A DNA stretch of 64,000 nucleotides from the NCBI GenBank assembly GCA_964437335.1, contig CAYTGL010000001.1:162886-226885 (forward strand), read 5' to 3'. Of the stretch, positions 7,646-15,538 are shown in pieces. Made by a program: the position numbers and the translations under genes. Under the pieces are notes generated by a model. The model was not told the DNA's origin, searched no databases, and saw only the letters and a list, made by a program, of their open reading frames with translations. The DNA comes from JAITWN01 sp964437335 (lineage in GTDB: Bacteria > Pseudomonadota > Gammaproteobacteria > SZUA-140). Every line of letters begins with the position of its first letter. Within the stretch, counting starts at the first letter, position 1.

Positions 7646-9571
7646 ATGCCCACAGTAACGCTTCCCGATAACAGCACGCGACGCTTCGATGCGCCGGTCA
7701 CCGTGGCCGATGTCGCCGCGGCGATCGGTCCCGGACTGGCGCGCGCCGCGGTCGCGGGCCGGGTCGACGGGAGGCTCGTCGACCTGTCTGCCGTCATCGA
7801 CCGCGACGTCACGCTGAGTCTCGTCACCGCGAAGGATCCAGAGGGGCTCGAGATCATCCGTCACTCCAGCGCTCACCTGCTGGCTCATGCGGTCAAGCAG
7901 CTGTTTCCCGACGCGCAGGTCACGATCGGTCCGGTCATCGAGAATGGTTTTTACTACGATTTCGCGTTCAGCCGTGCGTTCACGCCTGAGGATCTCGAAT
8001 CCATCGAGAAGCGCATGCAGGAACTCGCAGCGAAGGATTTGCCGGTCGCGCGCAAGCTCATGCCTCGGGACGAGGCGATCAATTTTTTTCGCGGACTTGG
8101 TGAGGAGTACAAGGCGCGCATCATCGAGGACATCCCGGCCGGCGAGCAGATCTCATTGTACGGGCAGGGTGATTTCATCGATCTTTGCCGCGGTCCGCAT
8201 GTGCCGTCGACCGGCCGTCTCAAGGCCTTCAAGCTGACCAAGGTCGCCGGCGCGTACTGGCGCGGCGATTCACGCAACGAGATGCTGCAGCGTATCTACG
8301 GTACCGCGTGGGGCAGCAAGGATGATCTGAAGGAATATCTTCATCGCCTCGAGGAGTCCGAGAAGCGCGATCATCGTCGCATCGGCAAGCAGCTCGGCCT
8401 GTTCCATACCCAGGAAGAGGCGCCCGGCATGGTGTTCTGGCACGATCGGGGCTGGACGATCTACCGCAGCGTCGAACAGTACATCCGCGAGCTGTTGCGC
8501 GATCACGGCTACCAGGAAGTGCGCACGCCGCAGGTCGTCGACCGGTCCCTGTGGGAAAAATCCGGGCACTGGGACAAGTTCAGCGACGGCATGTTCACGA
8601 CGCATGTCGAGAACCGCGATTACGCGATCAAGCCGATGAACTGCCCGTGTCATATCCAGATCTACAATCAGGGGTTGAAGAGCTATCGCGATCTGCCGCT
8701 GCGCATGGCGGAGTTCGGTTCTTGTCACCGCAACGAACCGTCGGGGACGCTGCACGGGTTGATGCGGCTGCGCAACTTCGTTCAGGACGATGCCCATATC
8801 TTCTGCACCGAGACCCAGATCCAGGCCGAGGTCGCGCAGTTCATCGACCTGCTGTTCAAGGTCTATGCGGATTTTGGTTTTACCGACATCCTGATCAAGC
8901 TGTCGACCCGGCCCGATAACCGGGTCGGTGACGAGGCCTCGTGGGATCGGGCTGAGCACGCGCTGGAGCAGGCACTGAACATGAAGGGACTGGACTGGCA
9001 GTTGCAGCCGGGGGAGGGCGCCTTCTACGGCCCGAAGATCGAGTTCTCGCTGAAGGACTGCATCGGCCGGATCTGGCAGTGCGGCACGATCCAGGTCGAT
9101 TTCTCGATGCCGGCCCGGCTCGGGGCGATCTATATCGCCGAGGATGGCGGCAAGCAGGTCCCGGTCATGCTGCATCGGGCAATTCTGGGCTCCCTGGAGC
9201 GCTTTATCGCGATTCTGATCGAGGAGCATGCCGGGCTGCTGCCGGCCTGGCTCGCGCCGGTACAGGCGGCGGTGCTGAATATCACCGATCGCCAGGCCGC
9301 CTACGCCGGGGAAGTTGCCGCTTATTTCAGGGAACGGGGTCTGCGTGCTGAAACAGACTTGAGAAATGAGAAAATAGGCTTTAAAATCCGCGAGCATACA
9401 CTGCAACGTGTGCCCTACCTGCTGGTCGTCGGCGACCGGGAGATGGCTGAAAATTCCGTGGCCGTGCGTACGCGAGACGGCAGGGATCTCGGGAGCCTCA
9501 CGATAGAGGCCTTTGCGGATCGCCTGGAAACCGAGATCGCGTGCTACGGCCGCGTTGCTTTGGAGGAATAG
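7646..9571 (+). CDS. thrS: Threonyl-tRNA synthetase
   Basis: A 641-residue class II synthetase that charges tRNA-Thr; E. coli ThrRS has 642 residues. It has an N-terminal TGS domain, the editing-domain motif HSSAHLLAHA, the catalytic motif 2 (GSCHRNEPSGTLHG), zinc ligands including MNCPCH, and a C-terminal anticodon-binding domain. The start at 7646 was preferred over the frame's earlier start because it gives the normal TGS N-terminus (MPTVTLPDNS), although no good ribosome-binding site precedes it. A small hairpin at 7618-7634 (CGGTC/GACCG) lies just upstream; in E. coli this leader carries an operator, but I cannot show that here. It is first in a translation-gene cluster. Confidence 0.97.
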   Translation: MPTVTLPDNSTRRFDAPVTVADVAAAIGPGLARAAVAGRVDGRLVDLSAVIDRDVTLSLVTAKDPEGLEIIRHSSAHLLAHAVKQLFPDAQVTIGPVIENGFYYDFAFSRAFTPEDLESIEKRMQELAAKDLPVARKLMPRDEAINFFRGLGEEYKARIIEDIPAGEQISLYGQGDFIDLCRGPHVPSTGRLKAFKLTKVAGAYWRGDSRNEMLQRIYGTAWGSKDDLKEYLHRLEESEKRDHRRIGKQLGLFHTQEEAPGMVFWHDRGWTIYRSVEQYIRELLRDHGYQEVRTPQVVDRSLWEKSGHWDKFSDGMFTTHVENRDYAIKPMNCPCHIQIYNQGLKSYRDLPLRMAEFGSCHRNEPSGTLHGLMRLRNFVQDDAHIFCTETQIQAEVAQFIDLLFKVYADFGFTDILIKLSTRPDNRVGDEASWDRAEHALEQALNMKGLDWQLQPGEGAFYGPKIEFSLKDCIGRIWQCGTIQVDFSMPARLGAIYIAEDGGKQVPVMLHRAILGSLERFIAILIEEHAGLLPAWLAPVQAAVLNITDRQAAYAGEVAAYFRERGLRAETDLRNEKIGFKIREHTLQRVPYLLVVGDREMAENSVAVRTRDGRDLGSLTIEAFADRLETEIACYGRVALEE

Positions 9572-9574
9572 GGA

Positions 9575-10126
9575 ATAGCTGCTGACAAAGAATTACGGTT
9601 GAATGATGCGATAACCGCGCCGCAGGTTCGTCTGGTCGGCGCCGAAGGTGAACAGATCGGCGTCGTGACGATTGCCGAGGCCAACAGACTCGCCGAAGAA
9701 GCCGGGCTCGATCTGGTGGAAGTCGCGCCGACGGCGGAACCGCCGGTCTGCCGCGTGATGGATTATGGCAAGTATCTGTTCGAGGAAAGCAAGAAGCGTC
9801 ACGCGGCGAGAAAGAAGCAGAAGCAGATCCAGGTCAAGGAAGTCAAGTTCCGGCCCGGAACCGATGAAGGAGATTATCAGGTCAAGCTGAAGAATCTGAT
9901 CCGGTTCCTGAGCAGCGGCGACAAGGCCAAGGTGACGCTGCGATTCCGCGGTCGCGAAATGGTGCATCAGCGCCTGGGGCTCAAGCTGCTGCAGCGGGTA
10001 GAGAAGGATCTCGAGGAATACGCGATGGTCGAGCAGTATCCGAAGCTCGAGGGCCGGCAGATGGTGATGGTGCTGGCGCCGTCCCTCGGCAAGAAGAAGC
10101 AATCATTAGCGCAACCCGAGGCTTGA
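9575..10126 (+). CDS. infC: Translation initiation factor IF-3, probable ATA start
   Basis: A 183-residue IF-3 that keeps 30S subunits free and proofreads start codons. It shows the signatures CRVMDYGKYLFE, KKQKQIQVKE and KFRPGTDEGDYQ and ends in a basic tail. In frame upstream of a TTG at 9599 the sequence continues IAADKELRLNDAIT back to an ATA at 9575. GGAGG lies at 9562-9566, eight bases before that ATA, while the TTG has no clear site. Known infC genes use rare start codons (AUU in E. coli) for self-control, so ATA is the likely start; with TTG the protein would have 175 residues. It begins three bases after the thrS stop. Confidence 0.93.
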   Translation: MAADKELRLNDAITAPQVRLVGAEGEQIGVVTIAEANRLAEEAGLDLVEVAPTAEPPVCRVMDYGKYLFEESKKRHAARKKQKQIQVKEVKFRPGTDEGDYQVKLKNLIRFLSSGDKAKVTLRFRGREMVHQRLGLKLLQRVEKDLEEYAMVEQYPKLEGRQMVMVLAPSLGKKKQSLAQPEA

Positions 10127-10165
10127 AGCCGGGGTACGGACACAGGATTTTTGAGGATTGAACGG

Positions 10166-10363
10166 ATGTCGAAACTGAAGACACACAAGGGAGCGGCCAA
10201 GCGCTTTGCGCGCACCGCCTCGGGACGATTCAAGCATCGCCGGAGCTTCCGCAACCACATACTGACCAAGAAGGGCACCAAGCGCAAACGCCAGCTGCGT
10301 GTCGAGGGCATGGTCCATGCCTCGGATACGAAAGCGGTTCAGCAAATGCTGCCGTACAGCTGA
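10166..10363 (+). CDS. rpmI: 50S ribosomal protein L35
   Basis: A 65-residue, very basic protein beginning MSKLKTHKGAAKRF and containing HILTKKGTKRKRQLR, diagnostic of L35, a structural component of the large ribosomal subunit. The ATG at 10166 follows GAGG with a nine-base spacing. Length equals the family norm. It lies between infC and rplT in the conserved order, and translational repression of the pair by L20 is known in E. coli but not demonstrable here. Confidence 0.96.
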   Translation: MSKLKTHKGAAKRFARTASGRFKHRRSFRNHILTKKGTKRKRQLRVEGMVHASDTKAVQQMLPYS

Positions 10364-10390
10364 TCGCCTACTGTAGATCGAGAGTTCATC

Positions 10391-10750
10391 ATGCCAAGAG
10401 TCAAACGAGGAGTCACCGCGCGCGCCCGGCACAAGAAGGTGCTGGCCCAGGCCAAGGGTTACCGTGGTCGCCGCAAGAATGTTTACCGGATCGCGACGCA
10501 GGCCGTCACCAAGGCGGGCCAGTACGCCTATCGCGATCGCCGCAACCGCAAGCGCGAGTTTCGCGCACTGTGGATCGTGCGCATCAATGCCGCCGCGCGC
10601 GAGTGCGGGCTTTCCTACAGCCGCCTGATGGACGGACTGAAGAAAGCGGCGATCGAGGTCGACCGCAAGATGCTTGCGGATCTGGCCGTGCACGACAAGC
10701 CCGCCTTTGCCGCGCTGGCGGAGAAGGCCAGGGCGATGACTGTCGCCTGA
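10391..10750 (+). CDS. rplT: 50S ribosomal protein L20
   Basis: A 119-residue basic protein with the L20 signatures MPRVKRGVTARARHKK, GYRGRRKNVYR and LWIVRINAAARECGLSYS. It binds 23S rRNA early in large-subunit assembly and acts as an autogenous repressor in E. coli. It follows rpmI by 27 bases and is followed by a strong terminator before pheS, so it closes the thrS-infC-rpmI-rplT unit. Confidence 0.97.
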   Translation: MPRVKRGVTARARHKKVLAQAKGYRGRRKNVYRIATQAVTKAGQYAYRDRRNRKREFRALWIVRINAAARECGLSYSRLMDGLKKAAIEVDRKMLADLAVHDKPAFAALAEKARAMTVA

Positions 10751-10797
10751 CGACCTTGCCGCCGCTTGACGTTGCGGCGTGCGCGTGGCGTGACCGG

Positions 10798-10826
10798 AAA
10801 AAGGAAAGGCAGCGCCTTTCCTTTTT
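10798..10826 (+). terminator. Rho-independent terminator between rplT and pheS
   Basis: A perfect 13-base-pair inverted repeat, AAAAAGGAAAGGC (10798-10810) and GCCTTTCCTTTTT (10814-10826), with a three-base loop and more T-rich sequence after it. A weaker GC hairpin lies just upstream near 10760-10780. The structure could also act as an attenuator for pheST, but no phenylalanine-rich leader peptide precedes it. Confidence 0.88.
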
Positions 10827-10860
10827 GTTTTTCAGCCGTTCCGATAGTTTCAATTGAACC

Positions 10861-11877
10861 GTGCAGCAACTGGACACGATAGTCAGAGAGGCCGAAAGCG
10901 AGATCGCCGCCGCCAGTGATCCCGCGGCACTCGACCGCGTCCGGGTCAGATATCTCGGCAAGAGCGGCCGGATCACCGACGTTTTGAAGCAGTTGAAGGA
11001 CCTTCCACCGGGCGAGCGACCCCGGGCAGGGCAGGTCGTCAACGAGGCGAAGGAATCGCTGCAGATACTGCTCGAGCAGCGCGGCCGGTCGCTCGAGGCG
11101 CAGGCGCTCGAACGGCGGCTGGCCGGGGAGACGATCGACGTCACGCTGCCGGGTCGCGGCCGCGAAAGCGGCGGGCTGCACCCGGTGTCGCAAGTGCTCG
11201 ACCGCATCGAGGCGCTGTTCGCGCAGGCCGGCTTCGAAGTCGCGACAGGCCCCGAAATCGAGGATGATTTCCACAATTTCGAGGCCCTGAATATTCCGTC
11301 CGACCATCCGGCGCGGGCGATGCACGATACCTTCTATTTCGATGCGCATACGCTGTTGCGTACCCATACCTCGCCGGTCCAGATTCGCGTCATGCGCGAA
11401 CGCACGCCGCCGCTGCGGATCATTGCTCCCGGGCGTGTTTATCGTTGCGATTCCGACGTGACGCATACGCCGATGTTTCACCAGGTCGAAGGTTTCATGG
11501 TCGACGAGTCGGTGAGTTTCGCCGACCTGAAGGGCGCCATGACAGATTTCCTGCGCGCGTTTTTCGACAAGGATCTCGCGATCCGCTTTCGGTCCTCGTA
11601 TTTCCCGTTTACCGAGCCTTCCGCCGAAGTCGATATCTGCTGCGTGATCTGCGCGGGCGCCGGTTGCCGCGTCTGCAAGCAGACCGGCTGGCTCGAGGTC
11701 ATGGGCTGCGGGATGATCCATCCGCAGGTACTCGCAAATGTCGGTCTCGACAACGAACGCTATACCGGTTTTGCGTTCGGCCTCGGCGTCGAGCGGCTCG
11801 CGATGCTGCACTACGGCGTCAACGACCTGCGGCTGTTCTTCGAGAACGATCTCCGATTCCTTCGCCAGTTCAACTAG
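10861..11877 (+). CDS. pheS: Phenylalanyl-tRNA synthetase alpha subunit
   Basis: A 338-residue catalytic subunit (E. coli 327) of the alpha2-beta2 enzyme that charges tRNA-Phe. The N-terminal coiled-coil arm is followed by the class II core with motif 2 (PGRVYRCDSDVTHTPMFHQ), FPFTEPSAEVD, and the cysteine-containing GCRVCKQTGWLEV. It starts with GTG at 10861, the usual family N-terminus, with no obvious ribosome-binding site. It is six bases from pheT and part of the pheS-pheT-ihfA-merR unit. Confidence 0.96.
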   Translation: MQQLDTIVREAESEIAAASDPAALDRVRVRYLGKSGRITDVLKQLKDLPPGERPRAGQVVNEAKESLQILLEQRGRSLEAQALERRLAGETIDVTLPGRGRESGGLHPVSQVLDRIEALFAQAGFEVATGPEIEDDFHNFEALNIPSDHPARAMHDTFYFDAHTLLRTHTSPVQIRVMRERTPPLRIIAPGRVYRCDSDVTHTPMFHQVEGFMVDESVSFADLKGAMTDFLRAFFDKDLAIRFRSSYFPFTEPSAEVDICCVICAGAGCRVCKQTGWLEVMGCGMIHPQVLANVGLDNERYTGFAFGLGVERLAMLHYGVNDLRLFFENDLRFLRQFN

Positions 11878-11883
11878 CATACG

Positions 11884-14268
11884 ATGAAATTCAGCGAACA
11901 ATGGTTGCGTGAGTGGGTCGATCCCGCACTCGATACCCATGCGCTGGCCGATCGTCTGACGATGGCAGGGCTCGAGGTTGATGCGATCACGCCGGTTGCC
12001 CCGGTATTCGCTGGCGTTGTCGTCGGCAAGGTGCTGGAAGTCATGCCGCATCCGGAGGCCGATCGCCTGCGGATATGTCGGGTCGACGCCGGCGGCGCGC
12101 CGCTGACAATCGTCTGCGGTGCGGCGAATGTCGTCGCCGGGATGCGGGCGCCGACGGCCCGGGTCGGCGCGACGCTGCCGGATGGCACGGTGATCGCAGG
12201 CGCGAAGCTGCGCGGCGTCGAATCCGCCGGCATGCTGTGTTCGGCGAAGGAACTCGGTCTCGGTGAGGGCGGCGAAGGCCTGATGCGCTTGCCGGACGAT
12301 GCCACACCCGGAACGGATCTGCGCGCGCTGTTGCGACTCGATGACGTCTCGATCGAGCTCGGCCTGACGCCGAATCGCGGCGACTGCCTCGGCATTGCCG
12401 GGATCGCCCGCGAAGTCGGCGTGCTGTGCCGCGCCGGTGTGACCGAACCCTCGTTTAAAGCCGTGCCGCCGGCGATTAACGATACGCTGCCGGTCGAATT
12501 GCAGGCGCCCGGAGATTGTCCCCGTTATCTCGGGCGCGTGATCCGGGGCGTCGATCCGGCCGCGCCGACACCAATATGGATGCAGGAGCGCCTGCGCCGC
12601 AGCGGACTGCGCAGTCTCGGCGCGGTTGTCGATATCACCAACTACCTCCTGCTCGAACTCGGCCAGCCGATGCATGCCTTTGATCTTGGCAGGATCGAGG
12701 GGGGCATCCATGTGCGTCATGCCCTGGATGGTGAATCGCTGACCCTGCTCGACGGCCGGCAGCTGTACCTTGAGTCCGACATGCTGGTCATCGCCGATCA
12801 TCGCAAGCCCCTGGCCCTGGCCGGTATCATGGGCGGAGCGGACAGCGCGGTCGGTGACGACACGGTTTCCCTGTTTCTCGAATGCGCCTGGTTCTCACCG
12901 ACAGCATTGTCCGGCCGCGCGCGACGCCACGGGCTGCATACTGATTCGTCTCACCGCTTCGAGCGCGGCGTCGATTTCGAACTCCTGCGCCGCGCGATCG
13001 AGCGGGCGACCCGTCTGATACTCGACATCGCCGGCGGACAGCCCGGCCCCGTGATCGATGCCACTGCGTCGGAATATCTCCCGCCGCGTCCGCCGGTCAG
13101 CCTGCGCGCGCACCGCCTGCGACAATTGCTCGGCTATCCGATCGATACCGCGACGGTCACCGACATCCTGGATCGTCTCGGCATGCAGACCCGCTTTGAT
13201 CAGAAAACCGGCGTCTGGCAGGTCACGCCGCCGTCGTTTCGTTTCGATATCACGATCGAAGCGGACCTGATCGAGGAAGTCGCGCGTGTGCACGGGTACG
13301 AAAATATTCCGGCGCACAGTGCGCAGGCCGGCATGAAAATCCAGGCGCGGGATTCGATCCGCGAACGCAGCGGCGCTGCGCGTCGATTGCTCGCGGCGCG
13401 CGGTTACCAGGAGGTCGTGACCTACAGCTTCGTCGATGCCGAAAGCCAGCAATTTTTTGATCCCGGGCTCGTGCCGCTCAGCCTCGCGAATCCGATTTCC
13501 GCCGAGACTTCAGTCATGCGCACAAGCCTGTGGCCCGGGCTGGTTCGGGCCTGCCGTTACAATCTGAACCGCCAGCAAGGGCGCATGCTGTTCTTCGAAA
13601 ACGGCTCGAAGTATACATCTCAAGATAATGTAATTAATGAAGAAAAAATAATTTCCGGCCTCGCCTGCGGCGATGCCGATCCGGAGCAGTGGGGCGTGCC
13701 TGCGAGAGAGACGGATTTCTACGACGTCAAGGCCGATGTCGAGGCGCTGCTTGCGGAGGTCGGTGGTAGGCAGCCATGGCGCTTCACGCCCGCGCCGCAT
13801 CCGGCGCTGCATCCCGGCCAATCGGCACGCATCGGCGATGCGCGGGACAATCTGATCGGGTGGATCGGGAGGCTGCATCCGCAGCTTCTTCAGCGTGTAG
13901 AAGTCGAACGCAACATCGTGGTCTTCGAGGTCCTGAGTGACCGTATTGCATCGCCCGCGTTGCCGGTGTTTCGCGAATTGTCGCGCTATCCGGCGGTGCG
14001 GCGCGACCTTGCGCTGATCGTCGATGAAGCAGTCGCCGCTGCGGACATACTCGACTGCGTGCGCGAAGCCGCAGGCGTGCTGCTGCTCAAATTGACCCTG
14101 TTTGATATCTATCGAGGTAAAGGTGTTGATTCCGGGAAGAAAAGTATGGCACTAGGCTTGACCTTGCAGGAATTTTCACGCACTCTTACCGACGGGGAGA
14201 CAGAGGTCCTGATCGCTACCGTACTGAAGCGTCTGCAGGACAGATTCGGGGCAACACTGAGAGAGTAA
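11884..14268 (+). CDS. pheT: Phenylalanyl-tRNA synthetase beta subunit
   Basis: A 794-residue subunit (E. coli 795). Domains in order: the N-terminal segment MKFSEQWLREWVDP, a tRNA-binding EMAP-like domain (HPEADRLRICRVDAG), the B3/B4 editing region (MGGADSAV, FERGVDF), B5 (PPSFRFDI, DLIEEVARVHGYENIP), a synthetase-like core, and the C-terminal ferredoxin-fold anticodon-binding domain (FRELSRYPAVRRDLAL). It edits mischarged Tyr-tRNA-Phe and binds the tRNA. It runs directly into ihfA (six bases), as in many gammaproteobacteria. Confidence 0.96.
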   Translation: MKFSEQWLREWVDPALDTHALADRLTMAGLEVDAITPVAPVFAGVVVGKVLEVMPHPEADRLRICRVDAGGAPLTIVCGAANVVAGMRAPTARVGATLPDGTVIAGAKLRGVESAGMLCSAKELGLGEGGEGLMRLPDDATPGTDLRALLRLDDVSIELGLTPNRGDCLGIAGIAREVGVLCRAGVTEPSFKAVPPAINDTLPVELQAPGDCPRYLGRVIRGVDPAAPTPIWMQERLRRSGLRSLGAVVDITNYLLLELGQPMHAFDLGRIEGGIHVRHALDGESLTLLDGRQLYLESDMLVIADHRKPLALAGIMGGADSAVGDDTVSLFLECAWFSPTALSGRARRHGLHTDSSHRFERGVDFELLRRAIERATRLILDIAGGQPGPVIDATASEYLPPRPPVSLRAHRLRQLLGYPIDTATVTDILDRLGMQTRFDQKTGVWQVTPPSFRFDITIEADLIEEVARVHGYENIPAHSAQAGMKIQARDSIRERSGAARRLLAARGYQEVVTYSFVDAESQQFFDPGLVPLSLANPISAETSVMRTSLWPGLVRACRYNLNRQQGRMLFFENGSKYTSQDNVINEEKIISGLACGDADPEQWGVPARETDFYDVKADVEALLAEVGGRQPWRFTPAPHPALHPGQSARIGDARDNLIGWIGRLHPQLLQRVEVERNIVVFEVLSDRIASPALPVFRELSRYPAVRRDLALIVDEAVAAADILDCVREAAGVLLLKLTLFDIYRGKGVDSGKKSMALGLTLQEFSRTLTDGETEVLIATVLKRLQDRFGATLRE

Positions 14269-14274
14269 TCAAGA

Positions 14275-14577
14275 ATGGCGCTGACTAAGGCTGACATGGC
14301 CGAGCGCTTGTTCGAGGAGTTCGGGCTGAACAAGCGGGAGGCCAAGGATCTGGTCGAGATGTTTTTCGAAGAGATCCGCAACGCCCTGGAATCGGGACAG
14401 CAGGTCAAACTGTCCGGCTTCGGGAACTTCAATCTGAGAGAGAAAAACGAACGGCCTGGCCGCAACCCGAAAACCGGGGAAGAGATCCCGATTACGGCGC
14501 GGCGGGTGGTTTCGTTCCATCCTGGGCAAAAACTAAAAGCAAGAGTCGAGGCCCATGCTGGAACCCAGCGGGAATGA
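14275..14577 (+). CDS. ihfA: Integration host factor alpha subunit
   Basis: A 100-residue DNA-bending protein of the HU/IHF family. It has MALTKADMAERLFEEFGL at the N-terminus, the arm segment NERPGRNPKTGEEIPI containing the DNA-intercalating proline, and RRVVSFHPGQKLK. Position after pheT and the sequence distinguish it from HU and IhfB. It works as a heterodimer with IhfB, encoded elsewhere. It overlaps the next gene by 23 bases. Confidence 0.95.
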   Translation: MALTKADMAERLFEEFGLNKREAKDLVEMFFEEIRNALESGQQVKLSGFGNFNLREKNERPGRNPKTGEEIPITARRVVSFHPGQKLKARVEAHAGTQRE

Positions 14578-14911
14578 TGCGTTGCCCCCGATCCCCGGGA
14601 AACGGTATTTCACGATAGGGGAAGTCAGTGATCTGTGCGGCGTCAAGCCGCATGTGCTGCGTTACTGGGAACAGGAGTTTCCACAGCTTGCGCCGATCAA
14701 GCGCGCCGGAAACCGACGATATTACCAGCGTCATGACGTGATGCTGGTGCGTCAGATCCGCGATCTGTTGTATCAGCAGGGCTTCACGATCGGCGGGGCG
14801 CGTCTTAAACTCTCCGGCAAGGAGGTCAAGACTGATGCCAGCCGCAGCCGGCAGGTCGTAAAGCAGATGCGGCAGGAACTGGAGGATCTGCTCAAGACCT
14901 TGAAGGTCTGA
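14555..14911 (+). CDS. MerR-family transcriptional regulator
   Basis: A 118-residue protein with an N-terminal MerR helix-turn-helix (YFTIGEVSDLCGVKPHVLRYW) and wing (RRYYQRHDV), then a short dimerisation helix ending DLLKTLKV. It lacks a long effector-binding C-terminus and has no metal-binding cysteines there. It is the member regularly found after ihfA in gammaproteobacteria; its target is not known. It overlaps ihfA by 23 bases, so both are probably co-translated. Confidence 0.88.
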   Translation: MLEPSGNDALPPIPGKRYFTIGEVSDLCGVKPHVLRYWEQEFPQLAPIKRAGNRRYYQRHDVMLVRQIRDLLYQQGFTIGGARLKLSGKEVKTDASRSRQVVKQMRQELEDLLKTLKV

Positions 14912-14992
14912 TCGGTGTCATTCATCATGCATTGTCATTGACCGCCGTTCACCCGCGCGCGTCAACAACGGTTCAAACGAGTTCATTCATAT

Positions 14993-15069
<77 letters not shown>

Positions 15070-15166
15070 TTCCTTTTCACCTGCCTGACGGCATATTCCT
15101 TGTCGTTGCAAACGGCGCTATACTCGGCCAGCCACAAATCCATATTGGTTCATCAGGAGGTCGACC

Positions 15167-15268
15167 ATGGGCGATTCTGTTGATGTGCTGACGAATGTTG
15201 TTATCGCATGTGTATTGATGGGTGGACCGCTCACCTATTTGATATTCAACATTCTGAACGCAATGTGA
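15167..15268 (+). CDS. 33-residue predicted single-span membrane peptide
   Basis: A short frame beginning MGDSVDVLTNVV and ending LIFNILNAM. The middle (VVIACVLMGGPLTYLIFNIL) is one hydrophobic span with two glycines and a proline. GGAGG at 15156-15160 stands six bases before the ATG, the best ribosome-binding site in this neighbourhood. A TATACT element lies upstream at 15119-15124, and a GC hairpin follows the stop. These signals support expression. Small membrane peptides often modulate larger membrane complexes, but no partner is evident and I recognise no family. Confidence 0.6.
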   Translation: MGDSVDVLTNVVIACVLMGGPLTYLIFNILNAM

Positions 15269-15271
15269 TTG

Positions 15272-15290
15272 ACGGCCCGTAGCGGGCCGT
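15272..15290 (+). terminator. GC-rich hairpin after the 33-residue gene
   Basis: A perfect eight-base-pair stem ACGGCCCG/CGGGCCGT with a three-base loop begins four bases after the stop codon. No T tract follows, so it may be a weak terminator or a 3' stabilising hairpin. Confidence 0.5.
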
Positions 15291-15349
15291 GAGTATCCGC
15301 AATCTCCGTGCCGGCGCCAGTCGTCGGCAGATTCCTGTTTTTGCCTTAT

Positions 15350-15378
15350 TTAACTAATTAATTCACATAGAGTATAGT
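15350..15378 (+). promoter_or_regulatory. Candidate sigma-70 promoter for the HDOD-GGDEF gene
   Basis: TTAACT (15350-15355) and TATAGT (15373-15378) are separated by 17 bases in an AT-rich stretch. Transcription would begin near 15385 and leave a leader of about 150 bases before the preferred start at 15539. Confidence 0.5.
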
Positions 15379-15538
15379 CCTGCTCGAGTGCGCCGGCCGA
15401 TGCTCTGCGAACTCGGCAGGTCCCGCTATCCTCACGAAATTCGCGGTTTGTCCGATGTAATCTGGGATGACCGATCGGGTTGGTCGGCATGCACGCGGTG
15501 TTTTCCCGATTACTCAGCTTTATCGGCTACCAGTTACG

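Noticed and set aside
10751..10860. pheST attenuator with a Phe-rich leader peptide
   Set aside because: The terminator is strong, but no start codon with a ribosome-binding site opens a Phe-rich frame ahead of it. The only Phe-rich stretch lies in the terminator itself, in the tail of a shadow frame.
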